A stretch of DNA of 64,000 bases from Erythrobasidium yunnanense. Taxonomy: Eukaryota; Basidiomycota; Cystobasidiomycetes; Erythrobasidiales; Erythrobasidiaceae. Below the pieces are notes generated by a model. That model saw nothing but the letters and a program-made list of their open reading frames with translations. It ran no database searches and was not told where the DNA came from. Below, piece by piece: positions 24,703 to 35,400 of this stretch. Both the position numbers and the translations under genes were made by a program. The DNA lies in assembly GCA_001600175.1 (NCBI GenBank), contig BCJC01000007.1:764805-828804 (forward strand), written 5' to 3'. How positions within the stretch are numbered: position 1 is the first letter of the stretch; each line of letters begins with the position of its first letter.

Positions 24703-26345
24703 TTACGCTGGCAAAGCCTGCTTCTCCGGCTCGCTCCTCTTCTCGCTCGTGGTAGCTTGCGACTCGGTGGTACTTTCTTTCGATTTTCCTGCATCGGCTT
24801 CCTGTAACTTCCTGACTTTCTCCTCGTCTTCCCGTTTCCCTTTCTCCTCATCTGCCTCTTTCTGCATCTGAGCCAGCTCTTGCTGGATCTCATCTTCCGT
24901 CTCGTCATTGCCGATCGCAGCAGCTTGTTTCCCGCTGTCTGTGACTATATCTTCAATCTCCTTCTGGTCGGCCAAAGCTTCTTGTAGGCTGTCCATCGTG
25001 TTTTCTACATTGTCCCGCTGTAAAGTAGGATGCGAAAGCAGTAATTTCAATGAAGAAGTTGCGGATTGATAGGCTGAGAGAATGGAGACGTCCGATTCGG
25101 CTGCTTCGATCTTCAGAAGAACGGCTGAAAGGTTCTCTTGCGCTAGAGTCCGCTTTGACAGGAGGTCCAGCAGCGCTTTCTTGCTCCGCAAATGGGACAA
25201 TGCTAGATCTTTCTGATTATTGCGAACGTAGCTTGTGATCTTTGCTTGTCGCCTAGAGCATGGACAGTTAGCAAAGATATTTCTAGCTGCTGAGTAGAAT
25301 ACTTACTCTGCTATGCGAGCCTCGAGATCGTCTATCTGCAAGTCTAAAGCCTGACTAGTCGACTTGACATCGAGAATACCGCGATCGGCTTCGGTAATCT
25401 CAGCTTGCTCTCCCTGCTTTGTGACCTTAATGACCTAAGAGAGTACGGGTACAAGTCAGCTTGTACACTCACTCTTCAGGATTTGATGTACATACATCCT
25501 TATCGGTGACTAGTGCCCCCCGGTCTCGCTCGAGGTATTTGATGAGGACGAGCATGTCTTGCTTTGTTAGAGTTACCTTGGGCAGGGCTTTGGCTGCATA
25601 CTCGGCAATGAATTGTTCTTGAGTAAACAGGCGGGCCACGATACTTGCTTTCCCAGTTAGATCAGCGGATATCGCGTCCGCTGCTTTCTGTATAGACATT
25701 AAAAATGGGTATATCCCTAAGGTGGCTAAGCAGCCTACCTTCAGCGCCTCGAGCATGACCCAATCACCGGAAGCGACGTTCCAGGCTTTCTCTTCTGGCA
25801 TTGCCTTATCGCTGTCTACAATGCCTATCTTGGACATGGACCACCATAGAGGCGCACCGACGAGTGTCGAGACCATCCACCGCGGCCAAGAGAAGGTATT
25901 GATGGGCTTAGGAGAAGTCACGAAAGTTGCAAAAGGCATTATAGCAGACCGGCCCGGTTGAGCAAGGTGCATCTGGTCTACTGATGAGCCTTTGTCGTAG
26001 CCTGTTCTGGATGAGCATTCTTACTGCCACAGTACCCAGACATGTCGGTCTACCCGCTTTATCCCATCTGAGACTGTCTGCGAACGCCTCGTCAAGGTGC
26101 CAGACCAGGACATCATGCTCATTCTGCTGGAATCCGCCAGTCACGACGTCGTTGATGACGCCGTCCCACCAGACCATACTCGCTACGAAACCGTCTGGAT
26201 TGCTGGCTTTGCGCTGACTGAGGTCGCTGTACAGATACTGCAGCCTCGCAGCTTTCCGGTCATCGCTGAATTCTGGACGTTGCAGGAGGAGCTGGGACAG
26301 GTTCATGGGAGGAGCATCATCACGGGAGGTCATCGTGGAGGTCAT
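24703..26345 (-). CDS. CHMP7-like ESCRT-III (Snf7-family) protein
   Basis: ESCRT-III-related protein acting in nuclear-envelope surveillance and sealing (Chm7/CHMP7). The N-terminal half is not Snf7-like: it has PEFSDDRKAARLQYLYSDLSQRK, a hydrophobic patch near SMVWWDGVINDVV and winged-helix-like segments (GDWVMLEALK), as known for CHMP7. The C-terminal half is a Snf7 domain: DMLVLIKYLERDRGALVTDKD, then an exon giving TEADRGILDVKSTSQALDLQ. Charged helices follow (ALSHLRSKKALLDLLSKRTL and on), and the tail is very rich in Glu and Lys. Several introns are present near 25240-25310, 25440-25490, 25690-25740 and 25960-26050. The start is the ATG at 26345, 125 bp from the divergent RING gene. The family is clear, though exact borders of the 5' exons are not. 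Confidence 0.82.
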
Positions 26346-26470
26346 TCTTGCATTGATTAGACCAGGTCTTCAATCATGTGTCAAGTCATCTTGAACGCGA
26401 GCCGTGTAAATTGCCTTGGTCTTTTGACGACTGTTCCAATAGCTTCGAGAAATCAGCCAGCTCACGCTGG

Positions 26471-28443
26471 ATGGCAGCAACGACAGCGACGACGACGTCT
26501 GCTGTCGCGTCGGCCGACATCTTCGCCAGCCCGTACTGGGAATTCGTCGAATGCGCCAGCTGCAGGCAAAACGCTATCGAAAACAGACAGCTTCGCGAAG
26601 ACTTTTGGATCACATCATGCTCACACGTCGTATGCTCTAACTGCATCCAAGGTGCGCTCATCCCGCAAGAAACCAGCAAGGAAAACGCGTCATTCAGGCG
26701 CTCTGTTTACCGCTTTCCTGTGCTTCAACAGCAAGACAGCAGCAGCACGGCCAGCAGATCTGTCCAGGGTGTAGTCAGGCCTTGGATCAGATAGAATCGC
26801 TTCAAGCTGCCCAGACAAACGAAGAAGTTGCACTCTTATTTCGTTCGCCAGACGATTCACTGCTTCGGCTACAGCAGTCTATTGCAGTAATGGAGCGATG
26901 TTCCGATTCAATACCGTGATTGGGCTAATGCACACTGATTTTGGCGACCCCAGTTCCAGCTAGGCAATCTACAAGCTCAAGCGACCTACTACAAGCAACT
27001 TTGCCTCAAGCAACGGACTACCCTCTCAAAAGCAAAAGAAGAGCTAGCAGAGCTGAGACAGATGAAGAAGTAAATGCTAACGCACACCAAGGTGCCGTAA
27101 GAAGTGCTAAGTCTGCTTGAATTGACCCTTCTTTTAGACAGTACGAAAGCCTCCAGCGGGAAAACCACAATCTAAGGACACAGCTCAGTGGAGGATCTCA
27201 AGTGCCCGCACCGTCAAATACATTCGCACCACGTCAAAACTTCACCCCTAAAGTCGCTTCTGCTGCTCTCCCACATATAACCCGACCCTCTACAGCAAAT
27301 CCGATAATGCAGAACTCACGTCTCGCTGGCCAAGCTACGCCTACGGCTCGACCTAACCCATTACCTGTGCCTTCGACTCCTGCAGTAGGACTGAATCGAC
27401 ACCAGGCTTTCACGCAACCAGGTTCAGCTGTGCCAGATACATCGAGGAAGAGAAAAGCTGACGAACTCGATCTGAATCGGTGAGTCTTGCTTTTGCATCC
27501 TTGATTAGCTGTTTCTACAGATCAGAGCTGGACCAATGATTTCCTGGCCAGTAGCCAGCGCATGGCGGCGCCAATGAGTGAAGCTCAACTTAGAAGCCAG
27601 CCTGGGTATGTGTCGGCGAACATGCATGACGAAGAAGCAGATCGACAGATACCCGATGATCCAGCCGAAGTATCCCGCGATACCCAGAAACGCCTCGCGT
27701 ATGTCTAATCCTTTCGTGTTTATGACGCCGTCTACTGACATGCATACTCGTCTTCCTGCCATTCTATGTATATTCGCAGAACATTCACAAATCCCGCAAC
27801 CTCAAACAGAACTAACGCAGGGCCACCTGGATCAGCTAGGCGCCCAATTGGGCCACTCCATGTCCTACACAATAACAAACGTAGCTCCAAGAGCGAGTCC
27901 CCCAAGCGAGCTTCAGAGGGTGGTCAGCCCGGAGACGTTGGACCTAACTCAATGTTCACGTATCAACCGCCTTCAATAAAGAGTACAAACCGAATACCTG
28001 CAAATTCACGTACAAGCGATACTTTCGCCAACACAGGCTTCGTCCAAGCTTCTTCTCTCACCTCAAATCAGGCAGATAGCCATACAGACAGACATTTCCT
28101 GCCTAGTAATACAAACACAAACATGCACGCTGCACCAAACCCTACCTATCAATATGGATCATCTTCATCCGCATCTACCAACACTGGCATAAAAAGTACA
28201 CAACAGCAGCCATTCGGACCTGGCACACAGACAAATACAGGCGCCGCATCATTCACGCTCCAAAGCCTTCATACAAATCAATCACCACAAATAACCACGG
28301 ATTCGCGATCGTTCCAGCCAACTCAACGATCGCGTCCTTCTACAGCCAATTCAGCAAGCGGGAATATCAGAAATTCGCAATTTGGCGGGGCTAGCTCTGG
28401 CATCGCACCGATGTCAGTATCGAGAGGAACCAACAACCGATGA
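26471..28443 (+). CDS. RING-finger protein with coiled coil, Zip3/HEI10-like
   Basis: Architecture is an N-terminal RING finger, then a coiled coil, then a long disordered Ser/Asn/Gln tail. This is the layout of the Zip3/HEI10/RNF212 meiotic SUMO or ubiquitin ligases that mark crossover sites. The RING shows CASC, then SCSHVVCSNC, and after removal of intron 26652-26731 the final pair CPGC, giving a complete C3HC4 set. Further introns are 26887-26953 and 27070-27137. They join a helix (LLRLQQSIAFQLGNLQAQATYYKQ..) to a second (QYESLQRENHNLRTQL), and a bipartite-like basic motif (RKRKADEL) follows. The exon order around 27480-27600 is unresolved: the obvious acceptor gives an early stop and a later acceptor (near 27596) restores the frame. 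The start at 26471 is the first Met before the RING. Confidence 0.6.
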
Positions 28444-28782
28444 AGGATCAAGATACGCCTAAACTATGTAAACACCGAAAAGAAAGGAAAGGCCCAAGGA
28501 TGTAGCTATAATTATGTTTCGGATTTCGTCAAGCGGCGGCGGTTGCAGCTGGCCATGTTGTCTGATCATGTCAGGAGCGAGAAGCCTTCACAGTTACCAT
28601 AGTTCGTTTATCACGTACAAGCAGATCCAAGGATACAATATATACTAGTAAACTATCCTAATTTCCAGTATCCTTGCTTTGCACTCGATCCCAGCTGACT
28701 CCCTGATACCAACGAAGTGTATGGGTATGGACCTTCTGCTGCTCTGCGCGTAACGATTGACTTTGCGTCCCGATTCTACAGA
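28444..28782. other. Convergent intergenic region
   Basis: Separates the 3' ends of the RING-protein gene (plus) and the ABM-like gene (minus). The sequence is AT-rich near 28620-28665, fitting 3' UTR and poly(A) signals. I see nothing else in it. Confidence 0.45.
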
Positions 28783-29467
28783 CTATCGCGGTGTGATGTG
28801 GCCGAAGATGTCCACATTCGACCATATCTCCTTTGCTTTCGTGTAGCACTCCAGTACATGGGGAGTATACTTGAATCTCTTGTGCTCCTCTATGCTCTCC
28901 CAAGCGACGATAGCCATCATTTTTGGGTCGCCTTCCTTCTGTGATAGAGCAATCGTATGCTTCCTTTTAACCTTATCATGATTGTCTGTGACGGGACGCA
29001 TTGCTTCACGTATCATTTCTATTCTCTGCAAGTCGGAGGCACTGACGGCGATTAACTGAAGGACTGGGCATCGCGGGGATGCGAGTGTGGAAGGGGGAGG
29101 GTCGAAGAGATAGTAGTCTTTGGAGATGAGGGGCTTTTCTTCATCCAATAAGGCCGTGAAAAAGATATCCAACTGCTTATGCGTGTCCGTGCCCACAAAA
29201 CGCTCTGAATGATCTTCCTTGGTCTTCCACCTAGAGCCAAACGCATAGTCAGTTCTGTTGGATTGATGAGTATGGTGTGGACTCGACATACTCTGCTATC
29301 CAAACGAGCTTTTTCGAATCTTCGGCAATAACATCCCATGTTACTCCGAGACAGCCTGGCTGGCTGGTAACAATGCTGACGCATCGCATGAAGGTATCAT
29401 TGAGGAGAAGAGTGTGTTTGGAACCAGGATGGCGCAGCTGACAGACGGCGACTTCCGTGCAGACCAT
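28783..29467 (-). CDS. Small ABM-like (dimeric alpha-beta barrel) protein
   Basis: Two exons (29467-29292 and 29230-28783, minus strand) give 207 aa. Intron 29231-29291 has a GTATGT donor and a CTCTAG acceptor and restores the phrase VWIAEWKTKEDHSERF. The protein seems to have two similar halves. The first has FMRCVSIVTSQPGCLGVTWDV followed by that WKTKEDH segment; the second has IVAWESIEEHKRF. This W-x-s-x-e-x-H-x-x-F pattern is typical of the dimeric alpha-beta barrel superfamily that includes antibiotic biosynthesis monooxygenases (ABM). No catalytic function can be assigned. No signal peptide is seen. Confidence 0.6.
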
Positions 29468-29819
29468 GTCATCGAATACCAGATGTGACGGGACTCAGGC
29501 TCTTCTCAGGGTAGATTCATACGTAGGAAGCCATTGAGATAGACATGATCACCCTAGCGAACTGAAATGGGAGAGAAAAGAGCCTCGTTTGCTCGATAAT
29601 AAAAGGTGCGGGAACAGGGCGGCGATAATACTGCCGACAGAGACCGCGCAGCTTGATGAGTCCGAATAGGTCAGCCAAACTCGGTACGCCTAGATCAGTA
29701 TCCTGGTTAGAAGCAGCCTTTAAGGGGAGTTGTAGACATGTCAAGCTGTTCCGCTTGAAAGCTGAACCCAAAGTCTTGAATATTCTCGTGACTTTGTTTA
29801 CCTCCCATCACTAACCGCG
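29468..29819. promoter_or_regulatory. Divergent promoter region between ABM-like gene and MAD2
   Basis: 352 bp between two divergently read start codons. A minus-strand frame of 84 codons (29517-29771) lies inside, with a pyrimidine-rich stretch and an acceptor-like TCTAACCAG. It could be a hidden small gene with introns or a 5' exon of the ABM-like gene, but I cannot support either. Confidence 0.4.
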
Positions 29820-30771
29820 ATGATGATGGCTACGAAGCAGCGTACGCGGACAGCGGGCAACAAGGCAGCGACAGCAGCGACGACGAGCAGCAGCTCTGCG
29901 ATATCAATCAAGGGAAGCACCAAAATCGTGACCGAGTTCTTCGAGTTTTCCGTAAACACGCAAGTCTGAACGGCGTCAATATCGCGAACGCAATCTTATG
30001 ATGTCCCTCTATATGTGCTCAGTATCCTGTATCAACGCGGACTGTACCCGCCGGAGGACTTCAAGATGGTCAAGAAGTACGGTCTGAATATGCTGATCTC
30101 AAACGATGACTCGCTGGTCGGCTACCTTCGCAAGATTATGTCGCAACTCAATAGTGTGTGCTGCTGATTCCTTGCGAACGCTGCGAAGCTGAAGATGGTA
30201 CTCGATCAGACTGGCTCATGGCCGGCAAGGTGTCACGCTTGGTCATGGCCATTATATCGAAAGAGACTAGAGAAGTAGTGGAGCGTTGGCAATTCGATAT
30301 AGCGCTCGAAGGAGCAGCGCAAACGGCCGAAGAAGCGAAAGAGAATCAGGCGCCGGCGTAGGTCAACAAGCTTGTACCAGATCAGCTCACGCGCTAATAG
30401 ACTGTTCTTTCGTATATAGGCAACAACAACCGAAGAAGGAGAAGACAGAAAAGGAAATCCACGCAGAAATCCAGGCTATCATCCGTCAAATCACGGCAAG
30501 TGTGACCTTCTTACCGGTCATCGAAGAGAAGTGTAGGTCGCTGTCTCCATTGCCTTGTCGAAACTCTACTAATGTACTTCATTATGTCACTGCGCCAGGC
30601 TCTTTCAACATTCTTGTCTATACGGGCAAAGACACGGAAGTCCCGCTACAATGGCAGGAAGACGACGCGCACTTGATATCGGGGACGGCAGAACAAGTCA
30701 AGCTACGGAGCTTCAGCACGAGTGTGCACAAAGTCGACGCGCTTGTCGCGTACAGAATGGGAGATGATTGA
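29820..30771 (+). CDS. MAD2: Mad2 spindle-checkpoint protein (HORMA domain)
   Basis: Mad2 binds Mad1 and Cdc20 and blocks the anaphase-promoting complex until kinetochores are attached. Five exons (29820-29959, 30023-30153, 30210-30357, 30420-30532, 30599-30771) sum to 705 nt (234 aa). The HORMA core shows STKIVTEFFEFSVNT, ILYQRGLYPPEDF, LMAGKVSRLVMAIIS, VVERWQFDI, EIQAIIRQITASVTFLP and the C-terminal safety belt with SFNILVYTGKD and SFSTSVHKVDALVAYRM. It is about 30 residues longer than yeast or human Mad2, because of a Thr/Ala/Ser-rich N-terminal leader and an insert after FDIALEG (AAQTAEEAKENQ). Three ATGs in a row open the frame, so the exact start is open. The first intron is GC-AG with a GCAAGT donor. 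Confidence 0.95.
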
Positions 30772-31476
30772 GGTACAATCTGGTTCGTCTGGTTCGTCCC
30801 AGCATTGGGAGCCTTTCTTCCTTCCTCTCTGTCATTGCATTACACCTCTGCCCCGCTGAGTTTCCTCTTCTATATGCTTGTTGTGACACCATATGACTGC
30901 TATGCATGCAAGAATCGACGTATCGTTTTCCGCTTTCATACACTGCAGAGGTCGAATGGTCGAAGCTAGCACGTAGAATTTGCGACAGGTTTGAGGTGAG
31001 TCGTTCTTTGATTGCAAATTGACGCGCTTCGTTCTGGCCCATGCCTCAGCCGCCACTCTTGTGTTTTGAGGACATGCCTACTGACTCGGGGGAGCGCACT
31101 AATGCAATTAACGAGACTTCCAAGCTAAACAGCATAACTCAGAAGCAAAAGCCTTGTGGTGTTTTTCGTAGGAAATGCTCTTTACGCGCCTCAGGAACGG
31201 ATTTCTCGGCGAAACACAAAAAGCCAAAAGAGCCCCAACGTTTAGGATCCTAAGCATGCCTACATATCAAAGCTACCTCACGTTGCTCTGCAGTCATGTC
31301 CCGACTTCCCTCTTCCCTATTTGATATTATTCTGAGCAATTCCGTACCCTCCAACCCAGGGCGAGCCTGGTAGCTGTCTTAACGACACGTTATAGACGGG
31401 ACTTTGCGTCTATCCATCACAATCCTTTCACCTTCATCTGGCTGGTCCATCTTAACACTTCATCAATCTACCCATT
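30772..31476. other. Intergenic region upstream of the CPL1-like gene
   Basis: About 700 bp between MAD2 and the secreted-protein gene, both on the plus strand. It should hold the MAD2 3' UTR and the CPL1-like promoter. Open frames at 30713-31042 (minus) and 31041-31253 (plus) have no recognisable features. Pyrimidine-rich DNA (31420-31470) directly precedes the start codon at 31477. Confidence 0.45.
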
Positions 31477-32167
31477 ATGCGAGCGACCTTCACCTTTCTC
31501 TCCCTCTTGCTACTCGTAATATGCAGCCTGGTGCAAGCCAAGTCATTTAATGGTCGACCAGTCGAAGCCCGAAGCAAAGTAGGCAGGCCTGTCTATGAAC
31601 CTTTGGCGAAGCGAGCAGATCCTGCATACATCGAAGCAACGCGTGCCAGACTTAGACAGCGGGAGAGAGACCAGTATCAGAGAGTCAGAGCTAGGCATCT
31701 AGCACACTCAAAAACAGCTTTGTGTCCTGGTCGGTTGCAAGCTTGTCATCTGCCTTCCGGATCTTTCGAATGTCGTACGTCCAACTTCCTATCTAGCCTA
31801 AATCTCTAGAACATCGCTGATATATCTATTGCTTACGCAGTTGACATCACACAGGAGCGTACGTTGGCACGATGACTTCAGCTCAGATGTCAGACTAACA
31901 CGTTGATTCGCCATCAGTCAACGCCTGTGGTGCCTGCAACGTTGATTGCGAAGCTATCCCTCATGCTTCAGAAGTTGGATGTGCATCTTCGCAGTGCGAG
32001 ATCCGTAAGCTCTCAGCGTTGCCGTTCGGAAATCGAAGATCCCTAACGGCTTGAGTTCTCTCTCAGACTCTTGCGAAGATGGCTTTGTTCCATCGAACGA
32101 CAAGAAAGAGTGTGTACCCGAAGTGTTTCGCCGCAGCTCAAGACGAAGCAGCCGGCGGACGTTGTAG
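31477..32167 (+). CDS. Secreted cysteine-rich protein, CPL1-like domain
   Basis: Four exons (31477-31774, 31841-31858, 31918-32004, 32067-32167) give 167 aa. The protein opens with a clear signal peptide (charged MRATF, then a Leu-rich core, and cleavage near VQAKS). A basic linker with a KR dipeptide follows. The C-terminal part has a regular cysteine pattern: ALCPGRLQACHLPSGSFEC, then NACGACNVDCEAIPHASEVGC, then CEIHSCEDGFVP and a last Cys in KKEC. This fits the CPL1-like domain of basidiomycete secreted proteins. In Cryptococcus, Cpl1 is linked to the capsule and to host immune responses, but related domains occur widely in non-pathogenic fungi. Exon 2 is only 18 nt. The protein is likely secreted or cell-wall associated; its role here is unknown. 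Confidence 0.82.
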
Positions 32168-32411
32168 ATGGACGGTTGCGGCATGTACCTCTTCTAGCTG
32201 GCTGGTCCAGGGAAGCAAGCGCCGGCAAAACAACAGATGAAATGCAGTCCAGATGCTCCGTGTATTACTGATGACCAAACGGAACTCACTTGCTTACTTT
32301 TACAAGAAACAGGCACTTCTAGGGTACCAATTAACTGTAGATATCGCAAATGAGGACTAATTAATTCTCTCGATGTTAGGGTATCTTGTGCGGCCAGGTA
32401 GACTGCTTAAA

Positions 32412-35400
32412 CTATCTTTGCTCGCTGCTCTGCCCGCCGTACGAGGGTTGGCCCTGATGATGACCGTAGGGAGCGCCTGACGGAGACGGACCTCGGCTGC
32501 TATGGGGCTGAGGAGAGTGTGCTTGAGGCATTCCAAGATATGAAGGAGCAAAGCCCATCTGTGAGCCAGCATATGGATTAGGCTGTTGTCCGAAAGGTGA
32601 CATGAAGCCAGGATTCTGCATAGCAGGGTTGTTGAAGCCTGCCATTGCTTGCAAGTATGCGTTTTGGGCTGCCAGCATTGCCATTTCTACAGACAACAAA
32701 GTCAGTCAATGTGACAAAACACGGAAGATGCACGAACGAGAAGTACTTACGCTGCTGCATCTGAGCTGGGTCCATACCGTACGGACCGGCAGCGGGGTTG
32801 AAGCCGCCTGCTGGCGCCATGCCAGCCCAATTGAAAGGAGTTCCTCCGAACATGCTGCTCTGTCGATGATGCATTTGCTCCATCTCGCGCTGACGACTTT
32901 CGGCTAGTCGCCTTTCTCGTTCACGCTCGGTCAGCGTAGCACCAAGTCCACCTTCTCTCTTCTTCTCCCTTTCGTGAGTAGCTATAGCACCCATGAGACC
33001 CCCTTGAGGCGCTTGTGTCTTGTGTCCCATCTGCAGCAAAGGACCTCCACTCTCTTTGGCTTGTGCTTCGATCTGAGCAGCTGATCGATGGTGCTTATCC
33101 TGTAGACCCGCTTGCAGCAGGCCGTGTGGAGCAACAGCGGCCTGACGGGCTGCACGCGCATCCGCTGCGGCTGTATTAGGGTCCTGCTCGATAGTGCTGA
33201 CCATAGTCTCTTGTCCAGGACCGAAGTTACCGTGAGGAGACGGCGATGGTGACTGATTATATGGCGGAGAGAATGGCTGAGGAGAGCCGCCATGAGCCGA
33301 GTACGGAGACATCTGCTGCTGCATCTGCCATTGAGGCATCATGCCCATAGGAGTCTGGTTTGGCCATCCATACATGCTAGGCCGAGCGCCGTGCTGCTGG
33401 CCATACTGTGCATATTGGGCGTCATCTCCGCCATATGGGCTCTCTCGACCCAGCTGCGATTGTGACAATGCGTTTTGGTTGATATAAGGATCGGTAGAAG
33501 GACCCGGAAGCTGCGGTAGAGCTCGCCTGATACTACCACCAGATGAGGTGGATGCTCTCAGATCACGGTTCCTTTCACTGTTGTGGCTCAATAATGCAGG
33601 GCGCTCCCTCGCCGGACGTTCTCCTGCAGCTTGGTCGGGCGACACTGGAAGATTTGCGTCTGCGCGCTGAGTCTCGCCGTTGCGATCTTCGTCTTCGTCT
33701 TCATCGTCATCCTCGTCTCTGTCGCTTTGGCTGGAATCCTCATCACTGCTCCATGATCCGAGTTTTCTGGCAGGCTTTCGTGCGCTTGGAACGCCCTTCC
33801 GGCCCGCTTTACGCGTCTGGACAGGCATTGGAGGGGGAGGAATAGGTGCTGCCGATGGTCCTGAAGGCCTTCTTTTAGTGGTATCCTTGCTTTTGCTAGC
33901 TCCAACTGTAGACTTTTGCGGTTCGGCGTAGGTACCGTAAGGATCAGGAGAGGTTGGACTCTCAGGTATAGGTGATGTAGCAGATGGACTGAATGGCTCA
34001 TTCCCGTTCACATTGGGTTGGGCGAATCCTCCGACGCCGGCTTTATTGCCAGTCGAAATCGAAATGGCAGGTCTGTTACTGCTTGACTGCCCAGCAGCTG
34101 TTCGGAGTGGTCTTGTTGGTGCCGGAGTGGGTTCCTCAGGAGCCTCAGTAGGCGCTAGATAGTTGAGACCGGCCAGATAGTCATCTTGACCTTCGACTGT
34201 GCTGCCGCCTCCAGAGACTTTGCTCAAACGCTTCGCTTGCTCCTCATCCTGTACAGTCTGTCCCAGATGACCGTTACTTTGCCTGCCTTCTGTCGATCCG
34301 CTTGCCTGTTGTGCCATCGACATCGCTTCCGCTTGCATTCCATACGCAAGCGTTCTGTCTATCATGGTGTTGCCGTTTTGCGAATACTCACTCGCCCCAG
34401 ATGAAGGCATAGCTGAGATAGGCGTATTCACACCCCGAGTACTAGTACCAACGACTGTATTGCTGATGCCGCCAGCACTGACGGGACTGTCCGTCGACGT
34501 TGCTGCTGCTCTTTGTTTGATCGCCGCAACAAGAGAGTCTTGAGTCTGACTTCGCATACCTTCTGCCTTGCGTGGCGGTTGCCTGGGTACCTCGTTGTCA
34601 GGCAACGACAAAGCAAAGAGTGCTCCAGGTTCATCACTGAGAACGGACTCCTCCTGAACTGCTACTGGCGAACGCGGTCGCGATACTGCACGCTCTGGGT
34701 CGTCTCGAGAAGGAGAGGTATGGCGCAGAACTTCCGTAGGTGATGCATGGGCACCTAACCTTCGGTCAAGACTTGATTGATCGAGAGCTGGAGTCTGCTG
34801 AGGCGTTTCCGAAACATAACTTCCAGGAACATTGAGTGCCGTTGCGCTTGCTATCGAGTGAGCTGGTGTTTGAGACCGAGAAGGAGTGGAGTTGTAGTGT
34901 GATGCGGTAGTGTCGGCGCGCGATAATGTACCATTGTTCGCTAAAGGCTGATCCAATGCAAAAGGCGCTGCATGCAAGTTCTGTTCTCCATTACTACGAG
35001 ACGCGTCCGAGTAGTGATCGGCCGGCTCGCTGAAATTTTGTCCAGGTCGATGGACGTCGCTCAGACTGGTAGGCCTGCTATTTTTGCCTGAACCTCCCGG
35101 TACAAGCATTCCAGGATGAGAAGTCGGTCCAGCACTGTGTTCAGACTGCCTAGACTCGTTTCGCAACATAGCCTGAGCAATGTCGTCACTGAATGAACCA
35201 GTTAGACCATGGTCAACGTTCCGAACGGAAGACTCGGAAGGTCGCCTTTGACTTGATGGGGCAGATGCACCCAGAGAAGGCGATAGTCTGGCTGATTGAG
35301 GATTGTTATCGAAACTTCCAGCATTCAGCAGAGGTGATCGATCCCGGCTTGCAGGTGCCGAAGAGCCATACCTCTGACTGACAAGCGGGGGTGATTGTGA

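Noticed and set aside
29517-29771. 84-codon minus-strand frame as a small gene
   Set aside because: No domain, no conserved features, and it sits in a divergent promoter region; it could be revived by RNA data.
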